Source: an uncultured Flavobacteriales bacterium (lineage in GTDB: Bacteria > Bacteroidota > Bacteroidia > Flavobacteriales_G > Salibacteraceae). From it: a stretch of DNA of 64,000 nucleotides. Below, in pieces: positions 24,551 to 34,122 of the stretch. A model generated the notes under the pieces. That model made no database searches, had not been told where the DNA came from, and saw only the letters and a program-made list of their open reading frames with translations. Location: NCBI GenBank assembly GCA_943788725.1, contig CALSRJ010000001.1, positions 742,861 to 806,860 of the forward strand, given 5' to 3'. Positions within the stretch are counted from its first letter, which is position 1; every line of letters begins with the position of its first letter. Position numbers and translations under genes: made by a program.

Positions 24551-25216
24551 CTAATAATCAATCGAGATAGTCTCATTTTCCCCTTGGACAACGGAAATCA
24601 ATTGGCTCATAGATTCTGTCTGACCATTCTTCGTCACATCCCACCTCAGCAATTGATCGCCAGCCAATAGCTTAATGAATTGCTCATTACTATAATCACC
24701 CCTCCCTTTGTAATGAACAAGTTTTGCCATGGCTAGGTCATGCTCCGCATAAACTTCAATTAAATCATCTTCATCATAAGGCTGGAGGTTGGAAACTTTA
24801 ACTTTCAATCCTCCGGTAGGATAGACTTTCAAAGTCACGTTGGTATTGGAGCCCTTCTTCTTTATTTCAGCCTCGTCAACCACCTCCGTTCCTTCATAAC
24901 CAGCTGATGCGAATTGAGTCCAATTAGGATATGAATATTTGACACGATACGAATATCTATTGCCTCGTTTCGCATTGAAGTCGAATTCAAATTCGCCAGA
25001 TGAAGCAATGCTCTGGTTAGCAATCTCCTTTTCGACAATCGCTTCGAATGGCCTAGCAGGTGTTTCGGTTTCTATAATATCAACTTCCCCCGTCCTGAAG
25101 AGCTCTCCGGTTATTCCATTTATCACGACTCCACTGCACACAGTGGAATTCAGCTGTTCGCTCTTTGAGCATCCCATTAAAACGAATGCCGCAACGACTA
25201 TTAATACTTGTTTCAT
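24551..25216 (-). CDS. lipoprotein of unknown function, last gene of a secreted-protein operon
   Basis: A 221-residue protein with a lipoprotein signal (MKQVLIVVAAFVLMGC, Cys16). The mature part looks like beta-sandwich (carboxypeptidase-regulatory or transthyretin-like): 'SGVVINGITGELFRTGEVDI' is a typical first strand pair, with 'GEFEFDFNAKRGNRYSYRVKYSYP' following. Its ATG overlaps the stop of the 984-residue T9SS protein by four bases (ATGA), so translation of the two is coupled. A role in anchoring or receiving that protein at the cell surface is inference from position. Confidence 0.75.
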   Translation of the reverse strand: MKQVLIVVAAFVLMGCSKSEQLNSTVCSGVVINGITGELFRTGEVDIIETETPARPFEAIVEKEIANQSIASSGEFEFDFNAKRGNRYSYRVKYSYPNWTQFASAGYEGTEVVDEAEIKKKGSNTNVTLKVYPTGGLKVKVSNLQPYDEDDLIEVYAEHDLAMAKLVHYKGRGDYSNEQFIKLLAGDQLLRWDVTKNGQTESMSQLISVVQGENETISIDY

Positions 25217-28167
25217 TGTAATACGATTTTTCGATTAATATTTCTTTGGCTTGAAACAATTTGAACTGTATAAACGCCTACCTCACAATTCGATAAATTA
25301 ACATCAAGAGACTTCCCTGCCATTTCGCTTTTGTAGATAAGCTGTCCTCGAGTATTGAAAATTTGAACATCTGAATCGACTAAAGCTTCTCCAACTTGAA
25401 TCGACAATTGACCCGCCGTGGGATTTGGAAATAAGAGAACATCTTGATCGGAAAAACCAAATTGAGTCAATCGTTCATTTGGCGGGTCTATCTTCTTAGT
25501 TGAAGTATCTCTTTTGAGATTTTCAATTTGAAGCTCAAAACAACTCGAATCCAGATTCAAAACGGAGGAAATTGTGGCACGAGAACCTGACTGCGCGTGA
25601 AACCCATTCGAAATTCGAACTCTCTGACTCACGATACGTGTTTCAGTAGAAGAATGGAGAATTACCTCCCCTTGAGTGGATCGAAAAGTGACATTCTTAC
25701 CAATCAACATCGAATCATTAGCCGAGAATGAACTCGTGTAATTCTCACTGAAGAACTCCCGATTCTGAATAAATCCATTCGGCGGACTCACTTCAAATAA
25801 AATGTACTCAGCCATTGAAATTTGTGGATTTTGAATATGAAATTCATTTTGAACACTCGCAAAACATGAATGAAACGGAGTCATGGAAGTTGGGTTTCCG
25901 ACATTCAAATTGTTGTGAGGATAACCGTATAAGTTCTGTATATCGTGAATACCTGGTTCACGGTAAAACAAGCTATTGCTTACATCATAACTATAATCCA
26001 CACTTGCATCGTCCTGGATGTCAAACACGCTGGTAGTCGGCGCGAAGGGTGCCCGATACGCTGTATTACGACACTTCCAATTGGCCGGATTCATGGATAA
26101 ATTCGCATGTATGAGGATGCCGTTGTAGAAGCGCTCATACGACGCCGGAGCCGCGTACTCTGCCTTGGGATAGTTCTTATTCACCGTGACCTTGAATCCA
26201 GGAACGTTTATCCCATCAATTCTAAACCTCCCCTTAAACAACTCAATATCTTGGTTTACTTCTCCGGTGGTTGCCTTCATTTTAATAGAGAGAATCAAGG
26301 GTTTGAGCGGGATGTGCAACTCCACATCATTCAAACAGGTGTTTACGATCTGTCCATTGCTCGTTTCCAAGCCATCCGGCCGCGTGACGTTTGAACTCCC
26401 ATCAGCGATTGCCACTCTTCTCGGGAACTGAGGATATCCAAGGGAATCCAGCTCATGTTGCAGTTTCAGAAAATAGGGATGCCGATGCAGCGTGGTAGAC
26501 TTATCCTTATTGTTGGTATAGTGATAGGTCATCAAACACTTTGCTGCCGCGTTGTTCAATGCGTTATTCAGTGCAGCCACTTCCAACACCTCAGCCAAGG
26601 CAAGTCCTGGAATCAATCCTATCAATCCAAAGGATGCTATGCTCAAAGCGGTCGGAAGCTTTTTGGTCAGGTACCAAGAGGCCAATTGCAACCCCATCGG
26701 TATGGTAGCCCCTTGCATTTCGCCCTCCCAGGAAATCCATAGACGACATTGATGATGCCTATAGGTTTCGCTGTCTTCTTGCATGAACTTCTTTTCCCAA
26801 GCGGCCAATGCATACCGCGAACTCACACCACCCATGCTTTGTCCGCAGATAACGTTCTCGTGCATGCTTCCGTTGTTGGCTTTCTCCTCATTTACCCAGG
26901 CAATGACCTCCTCAACCAAGGCCGCGTGGTTCTGAACAAAGTCCACTCCATTATCGAAATACACGGTGATCACGTCATAGCCCTCGTTCCTTAATCGATA
27001 CAGAATATTCGCTCCGTTGTTTTCACCTGCTTCTTGATTGCCAGAAGCATCCGCACCATACATCCCGTTCATGCTTGTGTAGAGCATATTATTTGCCTGA
27101 TCCGCCACCAAGGTTTTTTGGTTCACTACTCCCGGCACTTCCGGCCCGTATCCTGATACGACGATGTACGGCTTTCGCAGTTCACAGGCAGTATTACCGC
27201 ACCCGTAGTAAATGCCCATACTGCCGCTCACGACGCTAGGATCCTCATTCTTTGGATTCAAAATAGGGGCTGGTACCGACAAATCCACAATGTCTTGAGG
27301 TAAGTCACGCATGACCTCTCCTTCGGCGACCGATCCTCCCTCACCGCAATCGTATTCAAATACGGGGTCTGCCGAACGCGCCGAAAAGGAGGTGCTCCCT
27401 TCCCGCACGTCACCGCTCTCGAAGTGAACCGCGTAGTACCATTGATACTCTCCCTCATCGTTGTAGTAGACATCCAAGGGTTCATTGAACCTTACTTCCC
27501 TGAACCCATTGCCATCACCAAAATCAATGGCCATAGCGTACGGAAGGTCATCGTACACATTCGTGAAAAAGAAACTGGAGTCTAAAATGAAGGATACCTT
27601 CCCCTCATGAAGGTATCCTTCGATCAGCGGAGATAGCGCGAACACCTCCTCTGATCTAAATAGATCATATGAAACTTCTTTATCTGTCACCTTCAACGCG
27701 TACTCGTCCCAGTAGATTCCCCCTTTCTCCTTTGCTTCTTCCGATATCTGATGATACTTGTACCGAAGCAAACCGATGGTCACGAGGTCGTCCTCGACAA
27801 ATGCTTCCCTCGCCGTTGAATCCAACTGAAAAAAGGCTGGCTTAGGCCTCAGTGGAATATGCGCATCGGACATCTCGGTATATATTAAGTAGAAGTCTTC
27901 TAGCGTTAGCAGACTATCCGGATGCTCTCCCTTGAACACCCCGCGTCTGGAAATCTCGGGAACACAATCAACCAAAACATCAAAAGTCAAGTGCTTCTCA
28001 AGATTTCCATAGATGTGGTCAAGGACATCACTGTAATCCTTGAAATCCGCAGGTGGCGTCTTTGTTGTATCCGGTCCCCAGTAAACCTGAGGATCCTCCT
28101 GTGCCAAAGCAGTAACGCTGGTTACTACTTGGAATAAAATGATCAGTACGGTTACCGCTAGCCTCAT
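25213..28167 (-). CDS. large secreted protein with alpha/beta-hydrolase core and T9SS sorting domain
   Basis: 984 residues with a signal peptide ending at 'TALAQ'. Residues 330-560 contain a lipase-like alpha/beta hydrolase: 'KPYIVVSGYGPE' is the first strand and V-I-C-G-Q-S-M-G-G supplies the nucleophile elbow at Ser444. Near residue 840 comes 'GKNVTFRSTQGEVILHSS...GFHAQSGS', a beta-stack domain often seen before sorting signals. The C-terminus is a T9SS domain ('VLLFPNPTAGQLSIQ', 'GVYTVQIVSS', 'RKIVLQ'). Substrate unknown (lipid, ester or polysaccharide ester). The ATG overlaps the preceding stop by one base (TAATG) and the stop overlaps the next ATG (ATGA), so all three genes are translationally coupled. 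Confidence 0.8.
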   Translation of the reverse strand: MRLAVTVLIILFQVVTSVTALAQEDPQVYWGPDTTKTPPADFKDYSDVLDHIYGNLEKHLTFDVLVDCVPEISRRGVFKGEHPDSLLTLEDFYLIYTEMSDAHIPLRPKPAFFQLDSTAREAFVEDDLVTIGLLRYKYHQISEEAKEKGGIYWDEYALKVTDKEVSYDLFRSEEVFALSPLIEGYLHEGKVSFILDSSFFFTNVYDDLPYAMAIDFGDGNGFREVRFNEPLDVYYNDEGEYQWYYAVHFESGDVREGSTSFSARSADPVFEYDCGEGGSVAEGEVMRDLPQDIVDLSVPAPILNPKNEDPSVVSGSMGIYYGCGNTACELRKPYIVVSGYGPEVPGVVNQKTLVADQANNMLYTSMNGMYGADASGNQEAGENNGANILYRLRNEGYDVITVYFDNGVDFVQNHAALVEEVIAWVNEEKANNGSMHENVICGQSMGGVSSRYALAAWEKKFMQEDSETYRHHQCRLWISWEGEMQGATIPMGLQLASWYLTKKLPTALSIASFGLIGLIPGLALAEVLEVAALNNALNNAAAKCLMTYHYTNNKDKSTTLHRHPYFLKLQHELDSLGYPQFPRRVAIADGSSNVTRPDGLETSNGQIVNTCLNDVELHIPLKPLILSIKMKATTGEVNQDIELFKGRFRIDGINVPGFKVTVNKNYPKAEYAAPASYERFYNGILIHANLSMNPANWKCRNTAYRAPFAPTTSVFDIQDDASVDYSYDVSNSLFYREPGIHDIQNLYGYPHNNLNVGNPTSMTPFHSCFASVQNEFHIQNPQISMAEYILFEVSPPNGFIQNREFFSENYTSSFSANDSMLIGKNVTFRSTQGEVILHSSTETRIVSQRVRISNGFHAQSGSRATISSVLNLDSSCFELQIENLKRDTSTKKIDPPNERLTQFGFSDQDVLLFPNPTAGQLSIQVGEALVDSDVQIFNTRGQLIYKSEMAGKSLDVNLSNCEVGVYTVQIVSSQRNINRKIVLQ

Positions 28168-29273
28168 TATTTCTCAGCATTTGCGGTTTCCAAGGCAAGG
28201 AGACGTTCTTCCAATTCAAGGATGTAGAGCACCAACTCCTCTTGCTTCTCAAGCATCAGCCGCGACAACTCGCCGAGCTCCATCCCTCCTTGTTCCTCGA
28301 ACTCAAGCGCCGATGGAATATTGGGCAAATGACGCTCTTCGGCTATGTATGTCCGCAATTCCGATATGGGCATAAGGGCATAGTCTTCTTGAAACACATA
28401 ATCGGGAATGGATTCATTGATATCGACCAAGATTTCCCTGGCCACTACATAGCCCGTGCTCTTTACTTCAAATTGATTGACGCCTTGTGCATTGCCCACC
28501 ACAAATCGACCATTCTTAATAAAGACTTCACCACTGGTGACCTCTACATCTCCATTCTTGACTAAGAGTTGCCCATTGTCTACCTCTACACTGCCATTCT
28601 GCACTTCTAGCGCACTGCTGGGATTAGTAGTGCCAATACCGACTCGGCCGTTATTCGTAACCGTCAAGCGAGGCAGAGGAGTCGTGCTTGTGCCAATTCC
28701 AGTGTATATCCGTAACGCCCCGTTGTGGTTCTGAATGGCACTACCGCTTTGACCTGAGGTCGTTTGAGACATCAACCCACCATTCACCCTAGCTCCCAGT
28801 CCCAAGGTGTATTTGAAAAGAGATGAACCCACTTGGCTAGAGAAATGAAAGTCATCAGATAGCAATACCTCATCGCCGCCAATACTGGTTTCGTTCTCAG
28901 AAAGTGAAAAAAGCGTTGATGCACTTGATCCCGTCCCCGCGATGAACTCAAGTTCCTCTCCTGAATGAATGTCCCACGTATAAAAGGTGGAGATCGAACT
29001 CGCTGTCGGTGGGTTTGGATGCACCTCAGTAGTAAGCCTCAACGCTGGGTCATCTGCCGGTGGCAGTGAAGGGCAGTTGATACAGGTGGGCGGAGGTATG
29101 AAGTCGTTCTTGATCTCCAATTTAGCCTCCGGATCGTTCTCACCGATCCCGACGTTGTTGCCGCTGATCGTGTTGTTTCCATTGCTGTAGAGTTGTGCAA
29201 GGCTTACACCTCCCAACCCGAATTGCAGAGCGGCACCTAGTGCACATACTCTTACGTAGTTATTAATCCTCAT
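28167..29273 (-). CDS. exported tail-fibre-like/beta-repeat protein with C-terminal coiled coil
   Basis: A 368-residue protein with a signal peptide (residues 1-27, ending 'GVSLAQ'). It has the 'NGNNTISGNNVGIGENDPEAKLEIKN' opening and 'VGIGTTNPSSALEVQNGS' repeat typical of Bacteroidota tail-fibre/S74-like surface proteins. Short beta repeats follow ('VEVDNGQLLVKNGDVEVTSGEVFIKN'). The end, 'HLPNIPSALEFEEQGGMELGEL', leads into a coiled coil ('EKQEELVLYILELEERLLALE'), suggesting a trimer. The track start (29348) is replaced by the ATG at 29273, which gives the signal peptide. It heads the three-gene operon and is divergent from the HTH gene. Its role is probably structural. Confidence 0.75.
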   Translation of the reverse strand: MRINNYVRVCALGAALQFGLGGVSLAQLYSNGNNTISGNNVGIGENDPEAKLEIKNDFIPPPTCINCPSLPPADDPALRLTTEVHPNPPTASSISTFYTWDIHSGEELEFIAGTGSSASTLFSLSENETSIGGDEVLLSDDFHFSSQVGSSLFKYTLGLGARVNGGLMSQTTSGQSGSAIQNHNGALRIYTGIGTSTTPLPRLTVTNNGRVGIGTTNPSSALEVQNGSVEVDNGQLLVKNGDVEVTSGEVFIKNGRFVVGNAQGVNQFEVKSTGYVVAREILVDINESIPDYVFQEDYALMPISELRTYIAEERHLPNIPSALEFEEQGGMELGELSRLMLEKQEELVLYILELEERLLALETANAEK

Positions 29274-29528
29274 TTCCGTATAATATTTTGTGAATAAAAT
29301 TTTAACCGAACAAACATGATGCGCTTCTCCCATTTTCAAAAACGACATCTGCGAATGCCTTACTGGCTGATTTGCACTTATTAAAATTTTAGAATCAGGC
29401 GTTGGCGGGAAGTGTCAAAATTTCGAGGCACCAAAAGAGGCGTTCCATCAACTTTTTCATAATTTGCCCCCGACTACGCCGATTGATTGCTCCCCTTTTA
29501 TCATTTATTTAAACCAATTTAGTGACCT

Positions 29529-30578
29529 ATGAAAACAGATTCACTGATTCAGCGTCGTGTCTTTGATGAACTAAAGAAGCAGACACCAAAGGGAGTAAGC
29601 GTCGTCGACAACATTGCAGAGCTGCTTGATATTAGTACCGATAGCGTGTACCGCCGGATGCGCGGGGACACCGATCTCACTGCCAAGGAACTGGAGATCA
29701 TCAGCCTTAACTACGACGTTTCCGTTGATGAAATCCTGGATGGCTCAAGCAAGCGTGTGAGTTTCAACTTCCAACCGATCAACGAAGAGAGCTTCACATT
29801 TATCGATTACCTGAACTACATCAAGAACATGATGCGATTGGTACACGAGGCGCGCGATCGAAAAATGCTTTACATCGCCAACGACATACCATTCTTTCAC
29901 CTGCTCAGTGCGCCTACCATCGCTGCTTTCAAGCTTTTCTTTTGGCACAAAACCATTCTTGACTACAAAGACTACAGGCAATCGAAGTTTGAGCTGAACG
30001 TCAAGAACGATGCTATAAATGAAATCTCTCGGCTCACCCGACATTATTACCTGGGCATCCCTTCCATTGAAATCTACTCTCCAGAAACGATCAATACTAC
30101 GCTCAAGCAGATTTACTATTACTTCGAATCGGGTCACTTCTCCAAGCCTACGCTTGCGCTTCTACTGTTAGATGATCTAGAACGTTTGGTAGATCACCTC
30201 AGAATGCAATGCGAAGTGGGCTACAAGTTCACACCCAATAAAAAGGGCAGCACGCCTTCCCCCAATGAAGTCCCTTACGATACAGATGGCAATTACACCG
30301 TGTACCACAACGAAGTGCTCTATACGGACGCCACCATCCTTGTAGAGCTTGACGACCAAAAGTGGAGCTACCTCACCAATAACGGACTCAACGTATTGAG
30401 CACTAGAGATGAACGCTTTTACGAGGACAACCTGAAAAGCTTTGAAATATTGAGTCGGCGCAGCACACGTATCTCCGGCTCCTCGGAGAAAGAACGAAGC
30501 AAAGTGTTCAACAATTACCAGTTATCCATCTCTCAGATGCGCAAGAGGATTGAGATCGCTATGCAGCTGGGGATGTGA
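29529..30578 (+). CDS. helix-turn-helix regulator of an uncharacterised Bacteroidota family
   Basis: A 349-residue cytoplasmic protein. Residues 24-70 ('VVDNIAELLDISTDSVYRRMRGDTDLTAKELEIISLNYDVSVDEIL') form a Cro/C1-like helix-turn-helix. The remaining 270 residues are mostly helical with many aromatic residues and carry no recognisable enzymatic motif. This size and layout match a Bacteroidota group annotated simply as HTH proteins. It is divergent from the three-gene secreted-protein operon across 255 bases, so it may control that operon (inference). Its 3' end overlaps the truncated korA-like gene by 46 bases in convergent orientation. Confidence 0.75.
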   Translation: MKTDSLIQRRVFDELKKQTPKGVSVVDNIAELLDISTDSVYRRMRGDTDLTAKELEIISLNYDVSVDEILDGSSKRVSFNFQPINEESFTFIDYLNYIKNMMRLVHEARDRKMLYIANDIPFFHLLSAPTIAAFKLFFWHKTILDYKDYRQSKFELNVKNDAINEISRLTRHYYLGIPSIEIYSPETINTTLKQIYYYFESGHFSKPTLALLLLDDLERLVDHLRMQCEVGYKFTPNKKGSTPSPNEVPYDTDGNYTVYHNEVLYTDATILVELDDQKWSYLTNNGLNVLSTRDERFYEDNLKSFEILSRRSTRISGSSEKERSKVFNNYQLSISQMRKRIEIAMQLGM

Positions 30579-32077
30579 AGGGGAAGGTGAAGTGCCGCGA
30601 TTTTGCGGCTGCGTGCTTCTGCCGCGCGTTGGTTGATCGCTGGATCATATGCTACATGACTCTCTTCATCGTGTGCTAGTCCGGTGAGCGTGTACATCCC
30701 TCCTTTCATTCCTGGGATAGGACGTTGACTCAACCCGGTTTCTTCGGCCCATTCATAGGATCGAACTCCTTCTTCCCAATCGCTTTGATCGATGGGAGAT
30801 GCGAACCAATCTTCCGAAATCTTAGGCCTTGGAAACGCCGAAACTCCTGTAGCCAGGTTGGCATCCGTAAGCACGAACACAGGGGTGCGGAAGGATTCGG
30901 CGAGCTTTCGAGCCAGAATGATGAAGTGAAAACATTCTTCAATGGTACTGGGAGCAATGACCACTTTAGGCGCATCTCCCGGATCACCAAACAGCACCGA
31001 GAGCAAGTCTCCCTGCTCCACTTTTGTAGGTAATCCTGTACTCGGACCGCCGCGTTGCACATCAACGATGACCAGCGGAACTTCCGCCATAACTGCTAGG
31101 CCAATGAATTCTGTCTTCAGTGCGATACCCGGTCCGGATGTAATCGTGATCGCTGTTTTACCCGCATAGCTCGAACCGATTGCAAATCCAATGGCGGCAA
31201 TTTCATCCTCTGCTTGGTGCACTAATCCACCTACCGACTCCATGTGCTCGGCTAAGTGGTGTGATGCAGAAGTTGCAGGCGTGATCGGATACATCGAACA
31301 AACGTCAATTCCGGCTGCCATTACACCGAAGCTGATCGCTTCATTTCCGTTCATCACCAGCATTTCTTGGTCTGTCTCGATGGCGGGAATCTCAAAGTGC
31401 AGATCAAGGTTTGTCTCCGCCCAGGTATAGCCCGACATAAGGAGGTTGATGTTGTCTTGAATGATCTGATCCGATTTCTTTCGGAATATCCTTCGGATTT
31501 GCTGTTGTGCCTTCTCGAGATCGCGCGAGTAGATATAGCTTAGCATACCGAGTACCCACATGTTCTTACCCTTCTTGGCGTTCTTAACCACCTTGAGGCA
31601 TTCCTCTTCCATGGGAATCTCAATTACATCCGCCCCAAGTACTTTGAATTGCTCAATCGCCTCGGTGTACTCCTGCCTGATTTTTTCGGTGGGATCGTTT
31701 CGCCACTTGTTTTCGATCAGAAGATGCGTGCCCGGTTTATACGCCCGTTGCTCGATCCGTCCGTAGGGAACCTGTTCATTGAAGGCAACAACCAGCTGGG
31801 CGTGGTCGCCCATGTTGGTGACCGATTCACTTCCAATGCGTACCCGAATACCAGAGGCTCCGGCACGCGAACGAGCAGGAGGTTGGATCTCTGCTGGGAT
31901 GATCTCTACGGTCCAAACACCATTGCCCATCTTCGCCGAAATGGCGCCGAGGCTTTGCCCACATTTTTGCGCGCCTTCCCCTGAGTCACTGACTATCTCG
32001 ACGATGGCTTCTGAAAGTACGGTAGGTTTTTTTGTTGGCTGTTTGGAACCTTTTGGGGGGCTCACTATTGTATCCAT
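30533..32077 (-). pseudogene. korA: 2-oxoacid:acceptor oxidoreductase, fused gamma-alpha subunit (KorA-like), C-terminally truncated
   Basis: 514 codons. The N-terminal gamma domain ('SDSGEGAQKCGQSLGAISAKMGNGVWTVE') and the alpha pyrimidine domain ('NEAISFGVMAAGIDVCSMYPITPATSASHHLAEH', 'TITSGPGIALKTEFIGLAVMAEVPLVIVDVQRGGPSTGLPTK') are intact and convincing. Homology stops at 'EARSRKIAALHLPL'. Full-length relatives continue for roughly 100 more residues ('GDLLVVGWGST...'), which are absent here. The last codons read antisense through the end of the HTH gene. No korB lies nearby, although alpha and beta are normally adjacent. The enzyme would oxidise 2-oxoglutarate or a similar acid with ferredoxin. 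The locus is therefore probably broken by a rearrangement, but a functional short form cannot be excluded. Confidence 0.72.
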
Positions 32078-32231
32078 ATCTGGAGGTTAATGTTCTTTCC
32101 CAAAGGTGTCGAGATTGACAAGGGCAAAAGCTGACCGTTGTCAGACGGTGGCCCGTAATCCAACAGATTCAGATTTCCAGATAGACGGGATGAGATAGTC
32201 ACAACTAAATCCCTGCACCTATTTTCGTCTC

Positions 32232-32786
32232 ATGGCTGAAACCCATCCCTATTGCGCCTACGTGGATACGCTAGACGAAAACAACGTGCACAGGCACTAC
32301 CATGACCATGAATACGGTTTTCCGATTCCCTCAGATGACGAACTGTTTGGGCGTCTGTTGCTCGAAATCAACCAAGCGGGATTGTCTTGGACTACCATCC
32401 TCAACAAGAAGGACAATTTCCGAAAGGCCTACGCTGGATTCAAGATCGATGTGGTAGCCAATTTCTCAGAAAAGGACCGCGAACGCCTCCTCGCAGACGC
32501 AAGCATCATTCGCAACCGGCTTAAGGTCAATGCAGCCATCCATAACGCCCAAGTAATCCGCGGTCTGCAACAAGAGCATGGGTCCTTCACCGCATGGCTG
32601 GACCAACACCACCCCAAGTCAAGGGAAGCATGGGTTAAGCTCTTTAAAAAGACCTTCAAGTTCACGGGTGGAGAAATTACGAATGAGTTCCTGATGAGCT
32701 CCGGATACTTGCCCGGCTCTCATTCCGATACTTGTCCTGTCATGCAAAGGATCAAAGAAGAAAACCCGCCTTGGATGCGCGCTTGA
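32232..32786 (+). CDS. tag: DNA-3-methyladenine glycosylase I
   Basis: A 184-residue protein that removes 3-methyladenine from alkylated DNA. The opening 'HPYCAYVDTLDENNVHRHYHDHEYGFPIPSDDELF' is the diagnostic Tag signature, with the zinc-binding Cys and His residues. The motif 'EINQAGLSWTTIL' carries the catalytic Glu region, and 'GYLPGSHSDTCPVM' supplies the C-terminal His/Cys zinc ligands. Length matches the family. It is divergent from korA and convergent with the pirin gene, two bases apart. Start ATG at 32232; a near-consensus box (TATTTTCG) lies just upstream. Confidence 0.93.
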   Translation: MAETHPYCAYVDTLDENNVHRHYHDHEYGFPIPSDDELFGRLLLEINQAGLSWTTILNKKDNFRKAYAGFKIDVVANFSEKDRERLLADASIIRNRLKVNAAIHNAQVIRGLQQEHGSFTAWLDQHHPKSREAWVKLFKKTFKFTGGEITNEFLMSSGYLPGSHSDTCPVMQRIKEENPPWMRA

Positions 32787-32788
32787 AC

Positions 32789-33637
32789 CTATTGACCAGC
32801 AAATTTACCTTGCTGGTAGTCCAAATAGGCTTGACGGATCTCCTGCTCGGAATTCATCACGAAGGGACCTTGAGCTACAATTGGTTCGTGAAAGGAATTG
32901 GCATGTCCAAAAATGATGACTACATCTTCTGAAGTTTCAATCGTCACTTCCTCGCCTTCGTTGTTGAAGTCAACCAACTCACGAAGATCAACCTCCATTC
33001 CATTGACCCTTGCCTTGCCTCGTACAACATAACACAAGATGGTTTCCGACGCGGGAATCACTTTCTTGAAGGTACTCCCCCCCTTCAAATAGAGCGTGCT
33101 CAGAAAGATCGGGTAAGAGGACACAAAGGAGGCCTCGCTTCCCTCCCAAGCACCGAAAATGAGCTGCAAGCGACTCCCGTTTTCAAGGTCGATTACTACC
33201 ATCTCTTCTTCTTGCTTCCCCACATACCGGGGTTCGGTCATTTTCAGACTAGCCGGTAAGTTGAGCCAAAGCTGAAGGATCTCCAGGTCTCCCCCATTCT
33301 GTTTGAATTCAGGACTACTCACTTCCGAATGAATGAGCCCTCGTCCAGCCGTCATGTACTGGATACCACCTGGACCGATTACTTCTTTGTGTCCACCTGA
33401 ATCTTCGTGCATAATATCGCCGTCGAGGATGAAGGTCACTGTCTCCATGCCTCTGTGGGGATGCGGACCAAAGGGCAAGCCATTGTTTTGCGCAGGATAA
33501 GTTTGAAACCCGTGGTGATTCAGGAAGAGAAAGGGATCGATGTGATTCAGCCGGCGGGTAGGCATTGGGCTGTACGTAACCAAATCGTCTATGGGTCGAT
33601 ACTCTGCCGGGTGAATAGCCTTTATGGTTCGCATCAT
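32789..33637 (-). CDS. pirin-family bicupin protein
   Basis: A 282-residue cytoplasmic protein. 'DPFLFLNHHGFQTYPAQNNGLPFGPHPHRGMETVTFILDGDIMHEDSGGH' is the pirin N-terminal cupin with its four metal ligands (three His, one Glu); 'GGIQYMTAGRGLIHSE' and the C-terminal cupin ('FKKVIPASETILCYVVRGKARVNG') follow. Bacterial pirins are quercetinase-like or act in redox sensing; the role here is not shown. The track start (33712) is upstream of the conserved beginning; I take the ATG at 33637 (MMRTIKAI), and 33634 is equivalent. Confidence 0.88.
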   Translation of the reverse strand: MMRTIKAIHPAEYRPIDDLVTYSPMPTRRLNHIDPFLFLNHHGFQTYPAQNNGLPFGPHPHRGMETVTFILDGDIMHEDSGGHKEVIGPGGIQYMTAGRGLIHSEVSSPEFKQNGGDLEILQLWLNLPASLKMTEPRYVGKQEEEMVVIDLENGSRLQLIFGAWEGSEASFVSSYPIFLSTLYLKGGSTFKKVIPASETILCYVVRGKARVNGMEVDLRELVDFNNEGEEVTIETSEDVVIIFGHANSFHEPIVAQGPFVMNSEQEIRQAYLDYQQGKFAGQ

Positions 33638-33820
33638 GGTGCATCTGATTTTAGCTAAAACAAGGAAATAGAAAAAGCGTTCATCGCAAGGTGCGTATTC
33701 CAATGAAATCAACCCAAACTTTCATGTTGATACGATTGTAAAGCGGCATTGTACACGCAAGATATCAAACCGAACCACCGAGTGCTTCCCCGTCGACCTA
33801 TGAAACCTCAATAGCCGTAT

Positions 33821-33850
33821 TTGCAAAACACCAATTCATCCATAGTTTTG
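33821..33850 (+). promoter_or_regulatory. promoter with -33 TTG and -7 TAGTTTTG for the pterin dehydratase/WD40 operon
   Basis: TTG at 33821-33823 and TAGTTTTG (exact TAnnTTTG) at 33843-33850 are separated by 19 bases, the expected Bacteroidota spacing. The ATG is 20 bases downstream. This is the most complete promoter seen in the window. Confidence 0.62.
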
Positions 33851-33869
33851 ATCAAAATCAACATCTATT

Positions 33870-34121
33870 ATGAGCTGGCAAGAAGAAGACCTCGGTGAGG
33901 GCAAGAAAGGATTGATCCGAACCTTTGAATTCGCTGATTTCAAAGAAGCGTGGAGTTTCATGAGCGAAGTCGCCGAACTCGCCGAAGCCCATCAGCACCA
34001 TCCCAATTGGACAAACGTATACAACCGAGTGACCATCCTGTTGAGCACGCACGACGCCGACGATTCCATTACCGAAAAAGACAAAGCATTGGCCGAGGCA
34101 ATCGATGCCTTAGACGGATAA
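33870..34121 (+). CDS. 4a-hydroxytetrahydrobiopterin dehydratase (pterin-4a-carbinolamine dehydratase)
   Basis: The 83-residue protein carries '[26 protein letters not shown]', the canonical H-H-P-x-W ... Y-x-x-V ... L-x-T-H-D active-site block. It recycles tetrahydrobiopterin oxidised by aromatic amino acid hydroxylases, or helps in cofactor biosynthesis. Length is slightly short of the usual 90-105 residues, mainly at the N-terminus. A complete promoter lies upstream. The WD40 gene begins one base after its stop (TAAGATG), so the two are coupled. No hydroxylase gene is in this window. Confidence 0.9.
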   Translation: MSWQEEDLGEGKKGLIRTFEFADFKEAWSFMSEVAELAEAHQHHPNWTNVYNRVTILLSTHDADDSITEKDKALAEAIDALDG

Positions 34122-34122
34122 G

